DNA of 55,410 nucleotides from an uncultured Clostridia bacterium. Lineage in GTDB: Bacteria; Bacillota; Clostridia; Christensenellales; Aristaeellaceae. The DNA lies in the NCBI GenBank assembly GCA_946411525.1, contig CAMKEI010000008.1:1-55410 (forward strand), written 5' to 3'. The translations under genes and the position numbers were made by a program. Below the pieces are notes generated by a model. That model searched no databases and was not told the origin of the DNA. It saw only the letters and a program-made list of their open reading frames with translations. Positions 43,230-52,087 of this stretch are shown here, one piece after another. Numbering within the stretch: the stretch's first letter is position 1; every line of letters starts with the position of its first letter.

Positions 43230-45056
43230 TTATCGTTTTGTTTCGGTTTCGTGAAAACATACCTTTCCGCAGCCGACGGCGACCAGACCGTACATGGCGC
43301 CGGTAAAGCGCTTGGGGGAGGGAAGCCCTTCATCGCAAAGGTATTCCGTCCGCAAGTCCGCGACAGGCTCTCCGTGCAGGAAAAAATGCCGGTTCAACCC
43401 GTCTCCCAGGACGGAGAGGACGGCATCCGCCGTATCCATGGATGCCAGAACCCGTACAGTCCGGCGGTTCCCGATCTGCTCGGACAGGACCAGCGAACAG
43501 CCTGCCTTTTCTTTTCTCAGGCCGAAAAGATAAAAACTGTTTTCGTCATAGTATCCCGCCAGTGCTCCGATATCCCCTTCAGAAGCGGAAAGCAATTCCA
43601 CCCGGAAAGACTGGAACAGCGCAGGTTCAGCCTGCCGGCGGAGCAGCAGGCTGCACGGCTCGCCAACAGCAGGATCCGGCCCGCAGCTCAGGCAGATTCC
43701 GTTTCCGGACAGCCGTGTGAAACGTGACGGATCATTCCGGGGAGACATCCACGCTTCGGCCGGATCCGGATCCTCCCCGCAGCCCGGAAAGGGCAGAGCC
43801 TGCAGGCAGCTTGGCCCTTTCAGACGGTTTACCATCGGCCAGCCATCCGCTGTCCATGTGAGCGGATCCAGGGCGGTTTCCCGTCCCAGCAGGGTCATTC
43901 CCTCTACCGGGCGGCTGCACAGATAAGGCATATACCACCGGCCATCTGGAAGCTGTACCGGCTTCCCGTGACCGGAACGACGAATCGGAGACAGCGGATT
44001 CTTCGTGCTCAGGATGGGATTGAAAGGGCAGCTTTCATAAGGCCCGAGGAGATTGTGGCTTCTCAGCACGGTCTCCATATGCCCTTCTCCTGTGCCGCCC
44101 TCGGCCAGGAAGAGATAATACCAGCCGTCCTTCCGGATCAGGTGCGGGCCTTCCGGCTTGACGCGGGCGGATCCGAAGGAAATCATCCGCGGTCCGGACA
44201 ACAGGCTGCCGTTGTCGCTGATTTCAGCAATCATCGCACCGGGGTTGAGCAGGATATACCGCTTCCCGTCCACGTCGGTGAACAGGGAGGGATCAATTCC
44301 GTCCAGGGGCAGGAATTTCGGCGGATCCCACGGTCCCCGGGGATCGGCGGCGGAAGTAATCATCTGCAGCCGGTAAGGCTTTGAGTTTCTTCTCAGCGTA
44401 GCTACGATCCAGAACCTGCCCCGGAAGAAGGAAATATCCGGCGCCCAGTAACCGAATCCGCCGGGCAACCCGTACAGCCCGGAAGCCTCCAGATCGCTGA
44501 CGGCATGGCTGATCTGTTTCCAGTTTACCAGATCCCGGGAATGATAGACCGGCAAGCCGGGAAAGAAAACAAAGGATGAATTGACCAGATAATAATCCTC
44601 CTCCACCCGGAGAACGGAGGGATCCGGATGGCAGCCTCGCAGGACCGGATTGCGGAAGCCTTGCTCCGGTACAAATCCAAGCGCGGAGGACAGCAGCCGG
44701 AAAGCCTCCTGCTTTTCTGCGCGCTGAGCAAGATCCAGAGGAGTGACCCCGTTGATATCCCCGGCCAACGGATCCAGCCCCAACACCTCCATGGCGAAGC
44801 GGACAGTGTCTGCGTCCCCGGAAGCGGCGGCAGCGTGCAGCAGGGTTCTGCCCTGAGCATCCGGCTCCATGGAATAGAGGTGATGGCATTCAAAAAGAAA
44901 GCGCAGCATGGTACCCTGCCCCGCTTCCGCGGCAGAACGGACCAGAAGCGCTTTTTCCCCGGCAGTAATCGTGTCAAAATCGCCGTTTTCCGCCATTTTC
45001 CCGATGGCGACACAGTTTCCCGCACAGATTGCTGTCAGGGCCTGTGCAAGGTTCAT
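43230..45056 (-). CDS. Ankyrin-repeat / GH43 fusion protein
   Basis: A 608-residue protein. Residues 1-130 contain ankyrin-type repeats (DAQGRTLLHAAAASGDADTV, DINGVTPLDLAQRAEKQEAF). Residues 135-440 form a GH43 propeller with RGCHPDPSVLRVEEDYYLVN (base Asp), DGIDPSLFTDVDGK (Asp) and KPEGPHLIRKDG (acid Glu). About 440-608 is a C-terminal beta-sandwich. There is no signal peptide. Its GH43 part differs from the next gene, so the two are complementary rather than recent duplicates. The start overlaps the serine hydrolase stop by 4 bp. Ankyrin modules usually bind protein, so this may tether the enzyme to a partner. Confidence 0.9.
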   Translation of the reverse strand: MNLAQALTAICAGNCVAIGKMAENGDFDTITAGEKALLVRSAAEAGQGTMLRFLFECHHLYSMEPDAQGRTLLHAAAASGDADTVRFAMEVLGLDPLAGDINGVTPLDLAQRAEKQEAFRLLSSALGFVPEQGFRNPVLRGCHPDPSVLRVEEDYYLVNSSFVFFPGLPVYHSRDLVNWKQISHAVSDLEASGLYGLPGGFGYWAPDISFFRGRFWIVATLRRNSKPYRLQMITSAADPRGPWDPPKFLPLDGIDPSLFTDVDGKRYILLNPGAMIAEISDNGSLLSGPRMISFGSARVKPEGPHLIRKDGWYYLFLAEGGTGEGHMETVLRSHNLLGPYESCPFNPILSTKNPLSPIRRSGHGKPVQLPDGRWYMPYLCSRPVEGMTLLGRETALDPLTWTADGWPMVNRLKGPSCLQALPFPGCGEDPDPAEAWMSPRNDPSRFTRLSGNGICLSCGPDPAVGEPCSLLLRRQAEPALFQSFRVELLSASEGDIGALAGYYDENSFYLFGLRKEKAGCSLVLSEQIGNRRTVRVLASMDTADAVLSVLGDGLNRHFFLHGEPVADLRTEYLCDEGLPSPKRFTGAMYGLVAVGCGKVCFHETETKR

Positions 45057-46435
45057 CTGTACGGAACTCCTTTCTGAAGGGTACCGGAAGCAATTCCGTC
45101 ATAACCGGCTGTCAACGGATCAGAGGAACATCTGCTCCGAACAGTGACAAAGCCGTCCCGCAGGCTGAGCAGCATATCAAAGCCGCAGGGGGCGTTCCCG
45201 ACAGCATGGCAGCGCAGGCGCAGGTTTCCCGTATCCACCCAGGCGGCGGAAACCGTGGCGGGCACTTCCGGAGCGCCGGGCCAGGAAGTTTCCAGCGTTT
45301 TTCCCCGCGCGAAAGAAAGGACAGCGGAACCGGAGTTCCGGACCAGCACCAGTTCACGGCGGGTCAACGAAAGCGATTTCAGACCGAGAGGATTCGGCTC
45401 GCAAAAGATATAACAGCCTTCCCCGGAAGGACTCACAGCTTCATCGTCTGCCAATCCGGCAGCAGGCAGATCCAGTTCCAACGGCAGGCCGGCTTCGTCC
45501 TCCGGAATCCTGCCGTCCTCCGGCAGATAAGGCCAGACCTCCTCAAAAAAGGCATCATAGATTCGCTGTACGCCCACAGGATCCAGGCGCGTATCGGCAA
45601 TGGTGGAAAGGACCGCCTGCCGATCCGGACAGAGGACAGACAGCTGTCCGCCCATTCCGTAGAGTGCCCATCCCGCCCGTGTGCGCCAGCACTGCCAGCC
45701 ATAGCCGTACCGTTCCTCTTCGTTTTCCTGGAGTGATGTGCCGATCTGCTTTTTTCCCATCTCCCGCACATACCAGCCGGGAACAAGGCCGTCCCCACCG
45801 CGCAGGAGGCATTCCGAAACCCGATGCATGTCCCGGAGACTCATGCAAAGGCCGGTACCTCCCTGGCAGCAACCGGAAGGATCCCGGAGCCACTGGCGCG
45901 GATCCAGGCAGCCCAGCGGACGGAACAGGCGGTTTTCCAGAAAACTGATCACTTCCTGCCCGCTGATGCGCTTCACGAGCGCCGCGAGGACCTGGGAACA
46001 GCCGGTATCATAGGCAAAAACCATGCCGGGCTCATGGTCCGGGGTTCCGGTGAAAAAGGAAAGCGCCCAGTTTTCATCGACGCCTTCCCGGTAAGCGGTG
46101 CGGCGGTAGCATGTCGCCATGCGAAGCATGTCCCTGATCGTAAGCCGAAGCAGGAACGGAGACGGTTTTTCCGGAAGCCAGTCCAGGAAAAAGCCGGCCA
46201 CAGGCTGGTCCAGGGAGAGCAACCCATCCTCCGCCAGCATGCCGACGGCGATCCCTGTAAAGGTTTTACTCACGGAATAAAGACGGTGCGGAAGGCCTTC
46301 CCGAAAGGGAAACCAATATGCTTTCGCAATCTCCCGGCCGGAAACGGAAAGCAGGAAACCGTGCATATTCACATCTTCCCGCTGAAGACGTTCTGTAAAC
46401 CGGAGAATGCAGCGTGCAAGGCAGGAGGATTCCAT
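45053..46435 (-). CDS. Serine hydrolase of the class C beta-lactamase / esterase family
   Basis: A 460-residue protein whose first 300 residues follow the beta-lactamase/PBP4* fold: RLYSVSKTFTGIAVGMLAED (SxxK nucleophile and base, about residue 55) and FAYDTGCSQVLAALV (the Tyr of the YxN-like motif, about residue 140). The C-terminal ~130 residues form a separate beta-rich part. No signal peptide. In this locus it is more likely a carbohydrate esterase (acetyl or feruloyl) than an antibiotic resistance enzyme. It is coupled to the ankyrin-GH43 gene. Confidence 0.82.
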   Translation of the reverse strand: MESSCLARCILRFTERLQREDVNMHGFLLSVSGREIAKAYWFPFREGLPHRLYSVSKTFTGIAVGMLAEDGLLSLDQPVAGFFLDWLPEKPSPFLLRLTIRDMLRMATCYRRTAYREGVDENWALSFFTGTPDHEPGMVFAYDTGCSQVLAALVKRISGQEVISFLENRLFRPLGCLDPRQWLRDPSGCCQGGTGLCMSLRDMHRVSECLLRGGDGLVPGWYVREMGKKQIGTSLQENEEERYGYGWQCWRTRAGWALYGMGGQLSVLCPDRQAVLSTIADTRLDPVGVQRIYDAFFEEVWPYLPEDGRIPEDEAGLPLELDLPAAGLADDEAVSPSGEGCYIFCEPNPLGLKSLSLTRRELVLVRNSGSAVLSFARGKTLETSWPGAPEVPATVSAAWVDTGNLRLRCHAVGNAPCGFDMLLSLRDGFVTVRSRCSSDPLTAGYDGIASGTLQKGVPYR

Positions 46436-46454
46436 GTCAGGTTTCTCCTTTCGG

Positions 46455-47249
46455 TCAGTCCAGCCGGACCTTCATCCGGTCGCTGTCCTGTTCCGGTACG
46501 GTACCGCTTATCCGGGATTCCAGATAATACCGGGGAGCGGTGCCATACCTTTTCTTAAACATCTTGGAAAAATAAAGCGGGTCATGAAAACCGCACAGCG
46601 GCGCAATATCCGCAATGGTACGGGCTCCGGCATTGGCGTCGCTGACGAGAAGTTCAGCCGCCATTTTCAGCCGTTTGTCCACCAGGTACCGGTGCGGTGT
46701 GACTCCCAGTTCCTTCTGGAAAAGCTTACGCAGATAATCGTAGCTGAAGGGCAGAGAATGCAGATAATCATCCAGCTCAAAGGTGCTGTCGGCATAGTTG
46801 GCGATGATGGTGTTTTCAATCTGTGCAACGATGGGCGTGAGAGTGCGGCCCGTCTGATAAGCTACCAGGTAACAGCTGATCAGATCTCCGTAGACGGAGA
46901 TCAGCGAAGAGGTTTCCTTCCGGTCGGAGTAAAAGTGGAAAAAGGCGGCGTTGAATGCGTCCAGCAGAAAGTGATTGGAATCATCCGGGATCACCAACGG
47001 AGAAGAAAAGGAAAGGGCTGGTGAAACCATATTGATATGGATGTTCTGGAACCCGTCCGCGCTGGCGTTGGAATGGGGAGTCATGGGCGGAATGACAACC
47101 ACATCCCCTTCGCGATAGTCCAGACTCCGGTCGTCGAAGAGAAAGGTGCCGGAGCCATAGGTGCAGTAGACAAACTCCCAGCTTTCATGGGCGTGCCGGG
47201 AAACGGTATAGATGACGGTATGCTTGCCGACATAGGTAATATCGTTCAT
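46455..47249 (-). CDS. AraC-family transcriptional regulator
   Basis: A 264-residue regulator. The N-terminal cupin-like sensor (SRHAHESWEFVYCTYGSGTF; EGDVVVIPPMTPHS) precedes two helix-turn-helix motifs at the C-terminus (SYDYLRKLFQKELGVTPHRY; TIADIAPLCGFHDPLYFSKM). The start at 47249 is chosen for AGAGG upstream; the open frame extends further but lacks a ribosome site. It is the first gene of the serine hydrolase/GH43 operon and diverges from the pectinesterase gene, so it likely activates both. Confidence 0.92.
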   Translation of the reverse strand: MNDITYVGKHTVIYTVSRHAHESWEFVYCTYGSGTFLFDDRSLDYREGDVVVIPPMTPHSNASADGFQNIHINMVSPALSFSSPLVIPDDSNHFLLDAFNAAFFHFYSDRKETSSLISVYGDLISCYLVAYQTGRTLTPIVAQIENTIIANYADSTFELDDYLHSLPFSYDYLRKLFQKELGVTPHRYLVDKRLKMAAELLVSDANAGARTIADIAPLCGFHDPLYFSKMFKKRYGTAPRYYLESRISGTVPEQDSDRMKVRLD

Positions 47250-47384
47250 ACAGGCCTCTTCTTCAGTTCGTAATGGCGTATCATCCGGAAAGAGTATAAT
47301 ACGGACGCTTTTCTGGTGAAGATTGTAACATGACCGCCGGGGAAAAAACAAGCGATAATTAGTATGCATACACACAGACAAATA

Positions 47385-47414
47385 TTGACGGGGATTGCGG
47401 GAGTCTGATAAAAT
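47385..47414 (+). promoter_or_regulatory. Probable promoter of the pectinesterase gene
   Basis: TTGACG (47385-47390), an 18-bp spacer and TAAAAT (47409-47414) stand about 50 bp before the start codon, in the divergent region shared with the AraC gene. Confidence 0.55.
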
Positions 47415-47466
47415 GACGGACAGAGCGGAGCAGTCCGTAATGAGCCGGAAAGTGAGCTGAAAAAAT

Positions 47467-48471
47467 ATGCTTATCGTATCAAAAGACGGAAGGGGAGATT
47501 ACACCGGCATTCAGGACGCGGTGGACGCGCTCCCGGAAAGCGGGGGACAGATTCTGGTCCGCGCGGGGGAATACCGGGAGAAAATAGTGGTTCATAAAGA
47601 TAACGTTCTGCTGGCGGGCGATGACAGGAACCGAACGGTGATTGCCTGGAACGGATGCGCCAAGGACCTTTACGCGGACGGAACAGAGAAGGGCACATTC
47701 CTTTCACCGACACTGACGACTACCGGGCACAGTGTAACGGTAGAAAACCTGACGATCCGCAACGACGCGGGCGACGGCCGGATCGTCGGTCAGGCGGTGG
47801 CGGTTCATGCCGCCGGAGACCGGGGAATATGGCGGAACTGTATCCTTGCCGCGCACCAGGACACGCTGTTTTGCGGACCGGTCCGCCTTCCCAACGTAAA
47901 GGAGGCACTCGGATGCCGGACCGGCAGCGCGGAACAGGTTTTCCGGGTGGAAGACGGGCATCTGTCCCGCAGCCGCCAGTATTTTGAACACTGTATGATC
48001 CGCGGGGACGTGGATTTTATTTTCGGCCCGTACCGGTGCTGGTTCGAAGAATGTACCCTGTTCATGAACAGGCGCGGAGGCTGGTATACAGCGGCAAACA
48101 CCCATGAAGCGCAGCCGTTTGGCTTTGTGTTCCACCGGTGCGTTCTGACCGGGGAATGCGAGCCGGGAGCAGGTTTTCTGGGAAGACCATGGAGAAAGCA
48201 CGCCGCGACTATATTCCTCGAATGCGACATGGACGAGCATGTGGCTCCCGAAGGATTCAGCGACTGGGACAGCGAACGCGTGGTCACAGCCCGCTGCGGA
48301 GAGTGGCGGACCACCGGTGCGCGGGCGGATCAACGGAACCGGCACCCTGCCCAGAAACGCCTGAAAGACAGCGAGGCGGAAGAGATTACAATCGAAAGGG
48401 TGCTCGGCGGAACGGACGGATGGACTCCTGACCGGCAGATGCCGGCGATGGAACAGAAAGATCCGGTATAA
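47467..48471 (+). CDS. Pectinesterase (pectin methylesterase, CE8), cytoplasmic
   Basis: A 334-residue right-handed beta-helix protein starting with the CE8 signature VSKDGRGDYTGIQDAVDALP. The catalytic region shows GQAVAVHAAGD (Gln), CILAAHQDTLF (Gln and Asp), GDVDFIFG (second Asp) and GFLGRPW (Arg and Trp). There is no signal peptide, so it would demethylate imported methylated oligogalacturonides before GH28 or GH105 attack. Confidence 0.95.
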   Translation: MLIVSKDGRGDYTGIQDAVDALPESGGQILVRAGEYREKIVVHKDNVLLAGDDRNRTVIAWNGCAKDLYADGTEKGTFLSPTLTTTGHSVTVENLTIRNDAGDGRIVGQAVAVHAAGDRGIWRNCILAAHQDTLFCGPVRLPNVKEALGCRTGSAEQVFRVEDGHLSRSRQYFEHCMIRGDVDFIFGPYRCWFEECTLFMNRRGGWYTAANTHEAQPFGFVFHRCVLTGECEPGAGFLGRPWRKHAATIFLECDMDEHVAPEGFSDWDSERVVTARCGEWRTTGARADQRNRHPAQKRLKDSEAEEITIERVLGGTDGWTPDRQMPAMEQKDPV

Positions 48472-48698
48472 CGGTTTGTTCTCTGAAAGAAGACGGCGGA
48501 GAAAAACCGTGTTCAGTCGATCATAATGCTGTCAAAAAAGAAGGAACCCCACAGCATCAAATCCTTTGGCAGCGGGGCGCTTTATCATGGCGTTTGCGGA
48601 TCACAGCCCGGGATGGTGGCGCGTTCCGCGCAAAAGAGAGTGCAGCAAAGCGCAGGCAATTCCCCGCCGCGAACGGATCAGGAGTCCCGCAATGGGCT

Positions 48699-49999
48699 TC
48701 AGCCTTCTTTCCGCCTCAGACAGACGGCCAGCGCTATGACGACGACAGCCAGGACAATTAGCGCAGCCAGAAAGATATCCGCACTGGGCAGGAAGGAAAA
48801 GGTACCGTCGCTGTTGGCAATAGTCGGAGCGTCCCGGAGCACCCAGGCACCGATCTGCGGGCCGATGATCCCCGGGATCAGAACCTGAGAAAGGATCCGC
48901 AGCCCCTGGAACCGGCCGGCCATATGTTCCGGCGTATGGTTGCGCAGCTGGGCACCATATGCTGCCATGCCGCTCAGATAACCGGACATCATCAGGAGAG
49001 ATCCGATAAACACCGGGATTCTCATGGCTATTCCTTCCGCAGGGATCCTGGCCGGAACAAGATAAAGCAGGACAAAGCCCGCCATCAGCAGAAGCATAGC
49101 TGGCAGAACTGTTTTCCGGAACCCGAAGCGATCCACCAGGCGGCCGAAGAAGAAAGTTACTGCCGCTGCCAGGAGAATGGCAGGAGCCATAATCAATCCG
49201 CCATGTCCAGCGTCTGTTCATAATAGATGATCAGATAGGGCATGTAGATCTGGATCGAGGTATTGAAGATCATGAAGGCAGTCATGGAAAAATAAAGAAC
49301 AGCATTTTTCCGGACCACGCCGGGTCGGAATCCGTACAGAATGGTGGACAGATAGCCGAGGCTGTCGGGATTCCGGACCGGTGTTTCCTCTACAAGAAAG
49401 AGCCCCAGTACGCCGACCAGCAGGACCAGGCTGCCGATGACGCAGTAGATCACAGTCCAGCTGGAGGCCAGGTCCAGGTCAAAGCCCATGAACCCGCCGA
49501 ACACGACCAGAATCGAAATCAGAGGCATCATGGAATTGATCCCTTCGGCAGCGCCTCGGTTGCCGGAATCCGTGGAGTCGGTCAGCCAGGCGTTGTAGGC
49601 TGCGTCGTTGGCAGTGGAACCGAAAAAGGTCATCACGCAGTCCATGATGATCACCAGCAAAATACCAACAGACGCCGCGCTGCTGACCGCACCGAACAGG
49701 GAGGAGATCAAATCCGTCCGGATCAGGGCAAAGGAGATGATGGAAATTCCCCAGGCGATATATCCGGCGTACATGAAGATCTTCCGTTTTCCGATCCTGT
49801 CTGAAAGGGCGCCCATCAGAATAGCGGTCAGCGTAGCGGCCACCGCGCTGGCTGTGACCATCAGAGCGATATCCGAAGCGGAAGCTCGGAACATTTTATA
49901 AATAAAGACATTGAAATACATATTCTCCATGACCCAGGCAATCTGGCCGGTCAGGGAGAATATGATCAAGACAGTCCAGAATTTACGGCTTTTCCGCAT
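48699..49999 (-). pseudogene. MFS (GPH-like) transporter split by a frameshift
   Basis: Two overlapping minus-strand frames encode the two halves of one 12-span transporter. Frame one (49999 to 49193, 268 residues) begins MRKSRKFWTVLIIFSLTGQI and ends ...LDMAD with TGA. Frame two (49196 to 48699, 165 residues) begins at a TTG overlapping that stop and continues IMAPAILLAAAVTFFFGRLV with the remaining spans. Adding one base near 49195 would join them seamlessly, so a single-base deletion is likely. Alternatives are a programmed frameshift or a sequencing error. Intact, it would move sugars or sugar-acid oligomers. GAGGGA precedes the start. Confidence 0.75.
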
Positions 50000-50011
50000 A
50001 AAAATCCCTCA

Positions 50012-50252
50012 CATTGCTGCTCTTCAGAAAACGAAAGACAATCTCATTGCCTCTGATAATCAGTTACGCCTGGCGGATGACAAGGCTGAAGACCTTAGCA
50101 TTAAGAAGTTGACCTGCGGAGCACCTTCGGTAGCGGCAAAACTGGCATCAATTAAGGCCGCTGTACCGGGGGCGAAAACTGTGGCTCCTGGGGATACAGT
50201 GAACGCCGGGGATTCTGCAACGCCAGAATCTGATGATGACAAGAGTGCATAA
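50012..50252 (+). pseudogene. C-terminal remnant of an unknown gene
   Basis: About 80 codons, from IAALQKTKDNLIASDNQLRL to an acidic end (ATPESDDDKSA), read like the tail of a real protein. It has no start or ribosome site, and its upstream part is replaced by the leader of the MFS gene. A stem-loop follows. The lower G+C content and tail composition suggest a plasmid or phage-type gene, but I do not recognise it. Confidence 0.4.
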
Positions 50253-50267
50253 ATGATGGGTATGTTG

Positions 50268-50301
50268 GCTCTCCGGATCGTATGGTTGCGGTCCGGAGAG
50301 C
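50268..50301. terminator. Terminator-like stem-loop after the remnant
   Basis: GCTCTCCGGA / TCCGGAGAGC is a perfect 10-bp stem with a 14-nt loop, followed by TATATTTATG. It probably ended the truncated upstream gene. Confidence 0.6.
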
Positions 50302-50349
50302 TATATTTATGTAAAAAACGTAGTATAATACAACTTGAGAGGTGAGCTT

Positions 50350-50664
50350 GCATTTCTGATTTCAATCATGAAGTGCATGTGGCATTGCTAAAGAAGACGC
50401 GGGTAGCTGGGAAAGAAGTATAATCCAGGATGCTACGGCAAATTTGTCCTTGCTATGTTCAGATGGCCTGTGAAGGGGGACAGTTGAATACTGTATTAAA
50501 ACCGGATTGGAATATGTCGGGGAACTAATGACGAAAGAAGACATAACGCACATGTGAATGCCGTCACTTCTGTACCTTTGTTAAACCGCTTTGCTGTTCG
50601 ACAGGGTCTGGCTCAAATGTTTTCAGGGGATACTTTTGGGTGCCATAAAGCTATGCTGAAATAG
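50350..50664 (+). pseudogene. Decayed, multiply frameshifted coding remnant
   Basis: Short stretches in shifting plus-strand frames read like parts of one protein (SDFNHEVHVALLKKTRVAGK, then IIQDATANLSLLCSDGL, then GTVEYCIKTGLEYVGELM, then NAVTSVPLLNRFAVRQGLAQ up to a TAG), each broken by a stop or a frame change. The region is richer in A+T than its surroundings. No family is recognised. It lies where an integrase would normally sit next to guaA, but no integrase motif is visible. Confidence 0.35.
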
Positions 50665-50761
50665 CGGACTGGCTGTTCCGAAATCTATGAAAAAGGAAGA
50701 TTGTTTTTAGGTAGATGATACAGGAAAATGCCAAAGCTCTCCTTAGAAATGTAGAAAAAAT

Positions 50762-50793
50762 GAAAATGCAGCCTGAAAAAAGGCTGCATTTTC
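50762..50793 (-). terminator. Intrinsic terminator of guaA
   Basis: GAAAATGCAGCCT / AGGCTGCATTTTC with a six-base A-loop. On the minus strand it is followed by CATTTTTTC, a good T-tract, about 100 bp after the guaA stop. Confidence 0.8.
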
Positions 50794-50890
50794 TACATTT
50801 TCATAGGGGCAGAAAAAAGATTTTTGCACCCAATTTGTGCCCCATTAACCCCTGGAAGCCTTATGTAGACTCGCTTTTTTGGGCATCAGA

Positions 50891-51877
50891 CTACTCGAAC
50901 TCGATGGTGGCGACGGGCTTTTCGGAGATATCCCAGAGGACGCGGTTTACGCCGGGTACAGTCTGAATGATCCGGTCGCGCATGGCGCAAAGCACGGGGA
51001 AAGGGATCTCCGGGATGGTGGCGGTGACGGCGTCCACAGTGTTGACCGCGCGGATGATCACAGCCCAGCCCATATAGCGCTCGCCTTTACCGTCCACATA
51101 GCGGATGCCGGTGGACTGGAAGGGCGGAATCACGCAGAAATACTGCCACGGGATCTCCGGCAGCCTGCCGATCTCTTCACGGACGATGGCGTCGGCTTCG
51201 CGGAGGGCTTCCAGGCGGTCACGGGTGATGGCGCCTACACAGCGGACGCCCAGGCCGGGACCGGGGAAGGGCTGACGGTAGACCATGCCGTCCGGCAGGC
51301 CCAGGGCTTTGCCGACCACACGAACTTCGTCCTTGTACAGGAGCTTGACGGGCTCGACCAGTTCGAACTGCAAGTCGTCCGGCAGGCCGCCAACGTTGTG
51401 GTGAGCCTTGACGCCAACGCTCTCAGTGATGTCGGGATAGATGGTACCCTGGGCCAGGAAGGCGATGCCGTCCTGCTTGCGGGCTTCTTCTTCAAAGACG
51501 CGGATAAACTCGGCACCGATGATCTTGCGCTTCTGTTCCGGATCATCTACGCCGGCCAGTTTGTCCAGGAAGCGGTCGACCGCGTCCACATAGACCAGGT
51601 TGGCTTTCATCTGATTCCGGAAAACTTCGATGACCTGTTCCGGTTCGCCCTTGCGCAGGAGACCGTGGTTGACATGAACCGCGACCAGCTGCCGGCCGAT
51701 CGCCTTGATCAGCAGGGCGGCGACAACGGAACTGTCCACGCCGCCGGACAGGGCGAGCAGAACTTTTTTATCCCCGACCTGCTCACGGATCGCTTTCACC
51801 TGTTCCTCGATAAAGGCGTTGGCGAGTTCCGGGGTCGCAATGCGCTGCATGCTTTCGGGCCGTTTGTTGCTATCCAT
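50891..51877 (-). CDS. guaA: GMP synthase, ATP-pyrophosphatase subunit only
   Basis: This 328-residue protein has the PP-loop ALSGGVDSSVVAALL (about residue 43), GTIYPDITES, KAHHNVGGLP and the C-terminal dimerisation domain ending ATIEFE. It amidates XMP to GMP. Most bacterial GuaA proteins are about 510 residues with an N-terminal glutamine amidotransferase domain. That domain is absent, and the start (ATG with AGGATAA upstream and a good promoter behind) looks genuine. It resembles the two-subunit archaeal-type arrangement, so a separate glutaminase or free ammonia is needed; none is in the window. Its 3' end is the parent of the fragments at 122 and 21983. Confidence 0.95.
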   Translation of the reverse strand: MDSNKRPESMQRIATPELANAFIEEQVKAIREQVGDKKVLLALSGGVDSSVVAALLIKAIGRQLVAVHVNHGLLRKGEPEQVIEVFRNQMKANLVYVDAVDRFLDKLAGVDDPEQKRKIIGAEFIRVFEEEARKQDGIAFLAQGTIYPDITESVGVKAHHNVGGLPDDLQFELVEPVKLLYKDEVRVVGKALGLPDGMVYRQPFPGPGLGVRCVGAITRDRLEALREADAIVREEIGRLPEIPWQYFCVIPPFQSTGIRYVDGKGERYMGWAVIIRAVNTVDAVTATIPEIPFPVLCAMRDRIIQTVPGVNRVLWDISEKPVATIEFE

Positions 51878-51929
51878 CTTTTATCCTCCAATCGATCCGC
51901 AGAAATACAATGAGATAAATACAAGGAAA

Positions 51930-51958
51930 AGAATAGAAAAAGACAGGGCCAGTGTCAA
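51930..51958 (-). promoter_or_regulatory. Promoter of guaA
   Basis: On the minus strand, TTGACA (complement of 51953-51958), a 17-nt spacer and TATTCT (complement of 51930-51935) stand about 50 bp before the guaA start. Confidence 0.65.
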
Positions 51959-52087
51959 TCTGAAAAGATGACAAAAAGATAAAAGCTTTTTTTCAGAATA
52001 GCGAATTTTTCACCGCCCGGGAAACACCGGCCGGTTTCAGGAAAAATGAGGATCCGGCGGAGAAAAGACGGACAGAAAAGAAAGAGA

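Noticed and set aside
45053-46435. Antibiotic resistance beta-lactamase
   Set aside because: There is no signal peptide, the gene has an extra C-terminal domain and is coupled to a GH43 gene, so an esterase role in carbohydrate breakdown is more likely.
50012-50890. An intact tyrosine or serine integrase next to guaA
   Set aside because: I looked for the catalytic R-H-R-Y pattern and a serine-recombinase start on both strands and found neither; only broken coding stretches are present.
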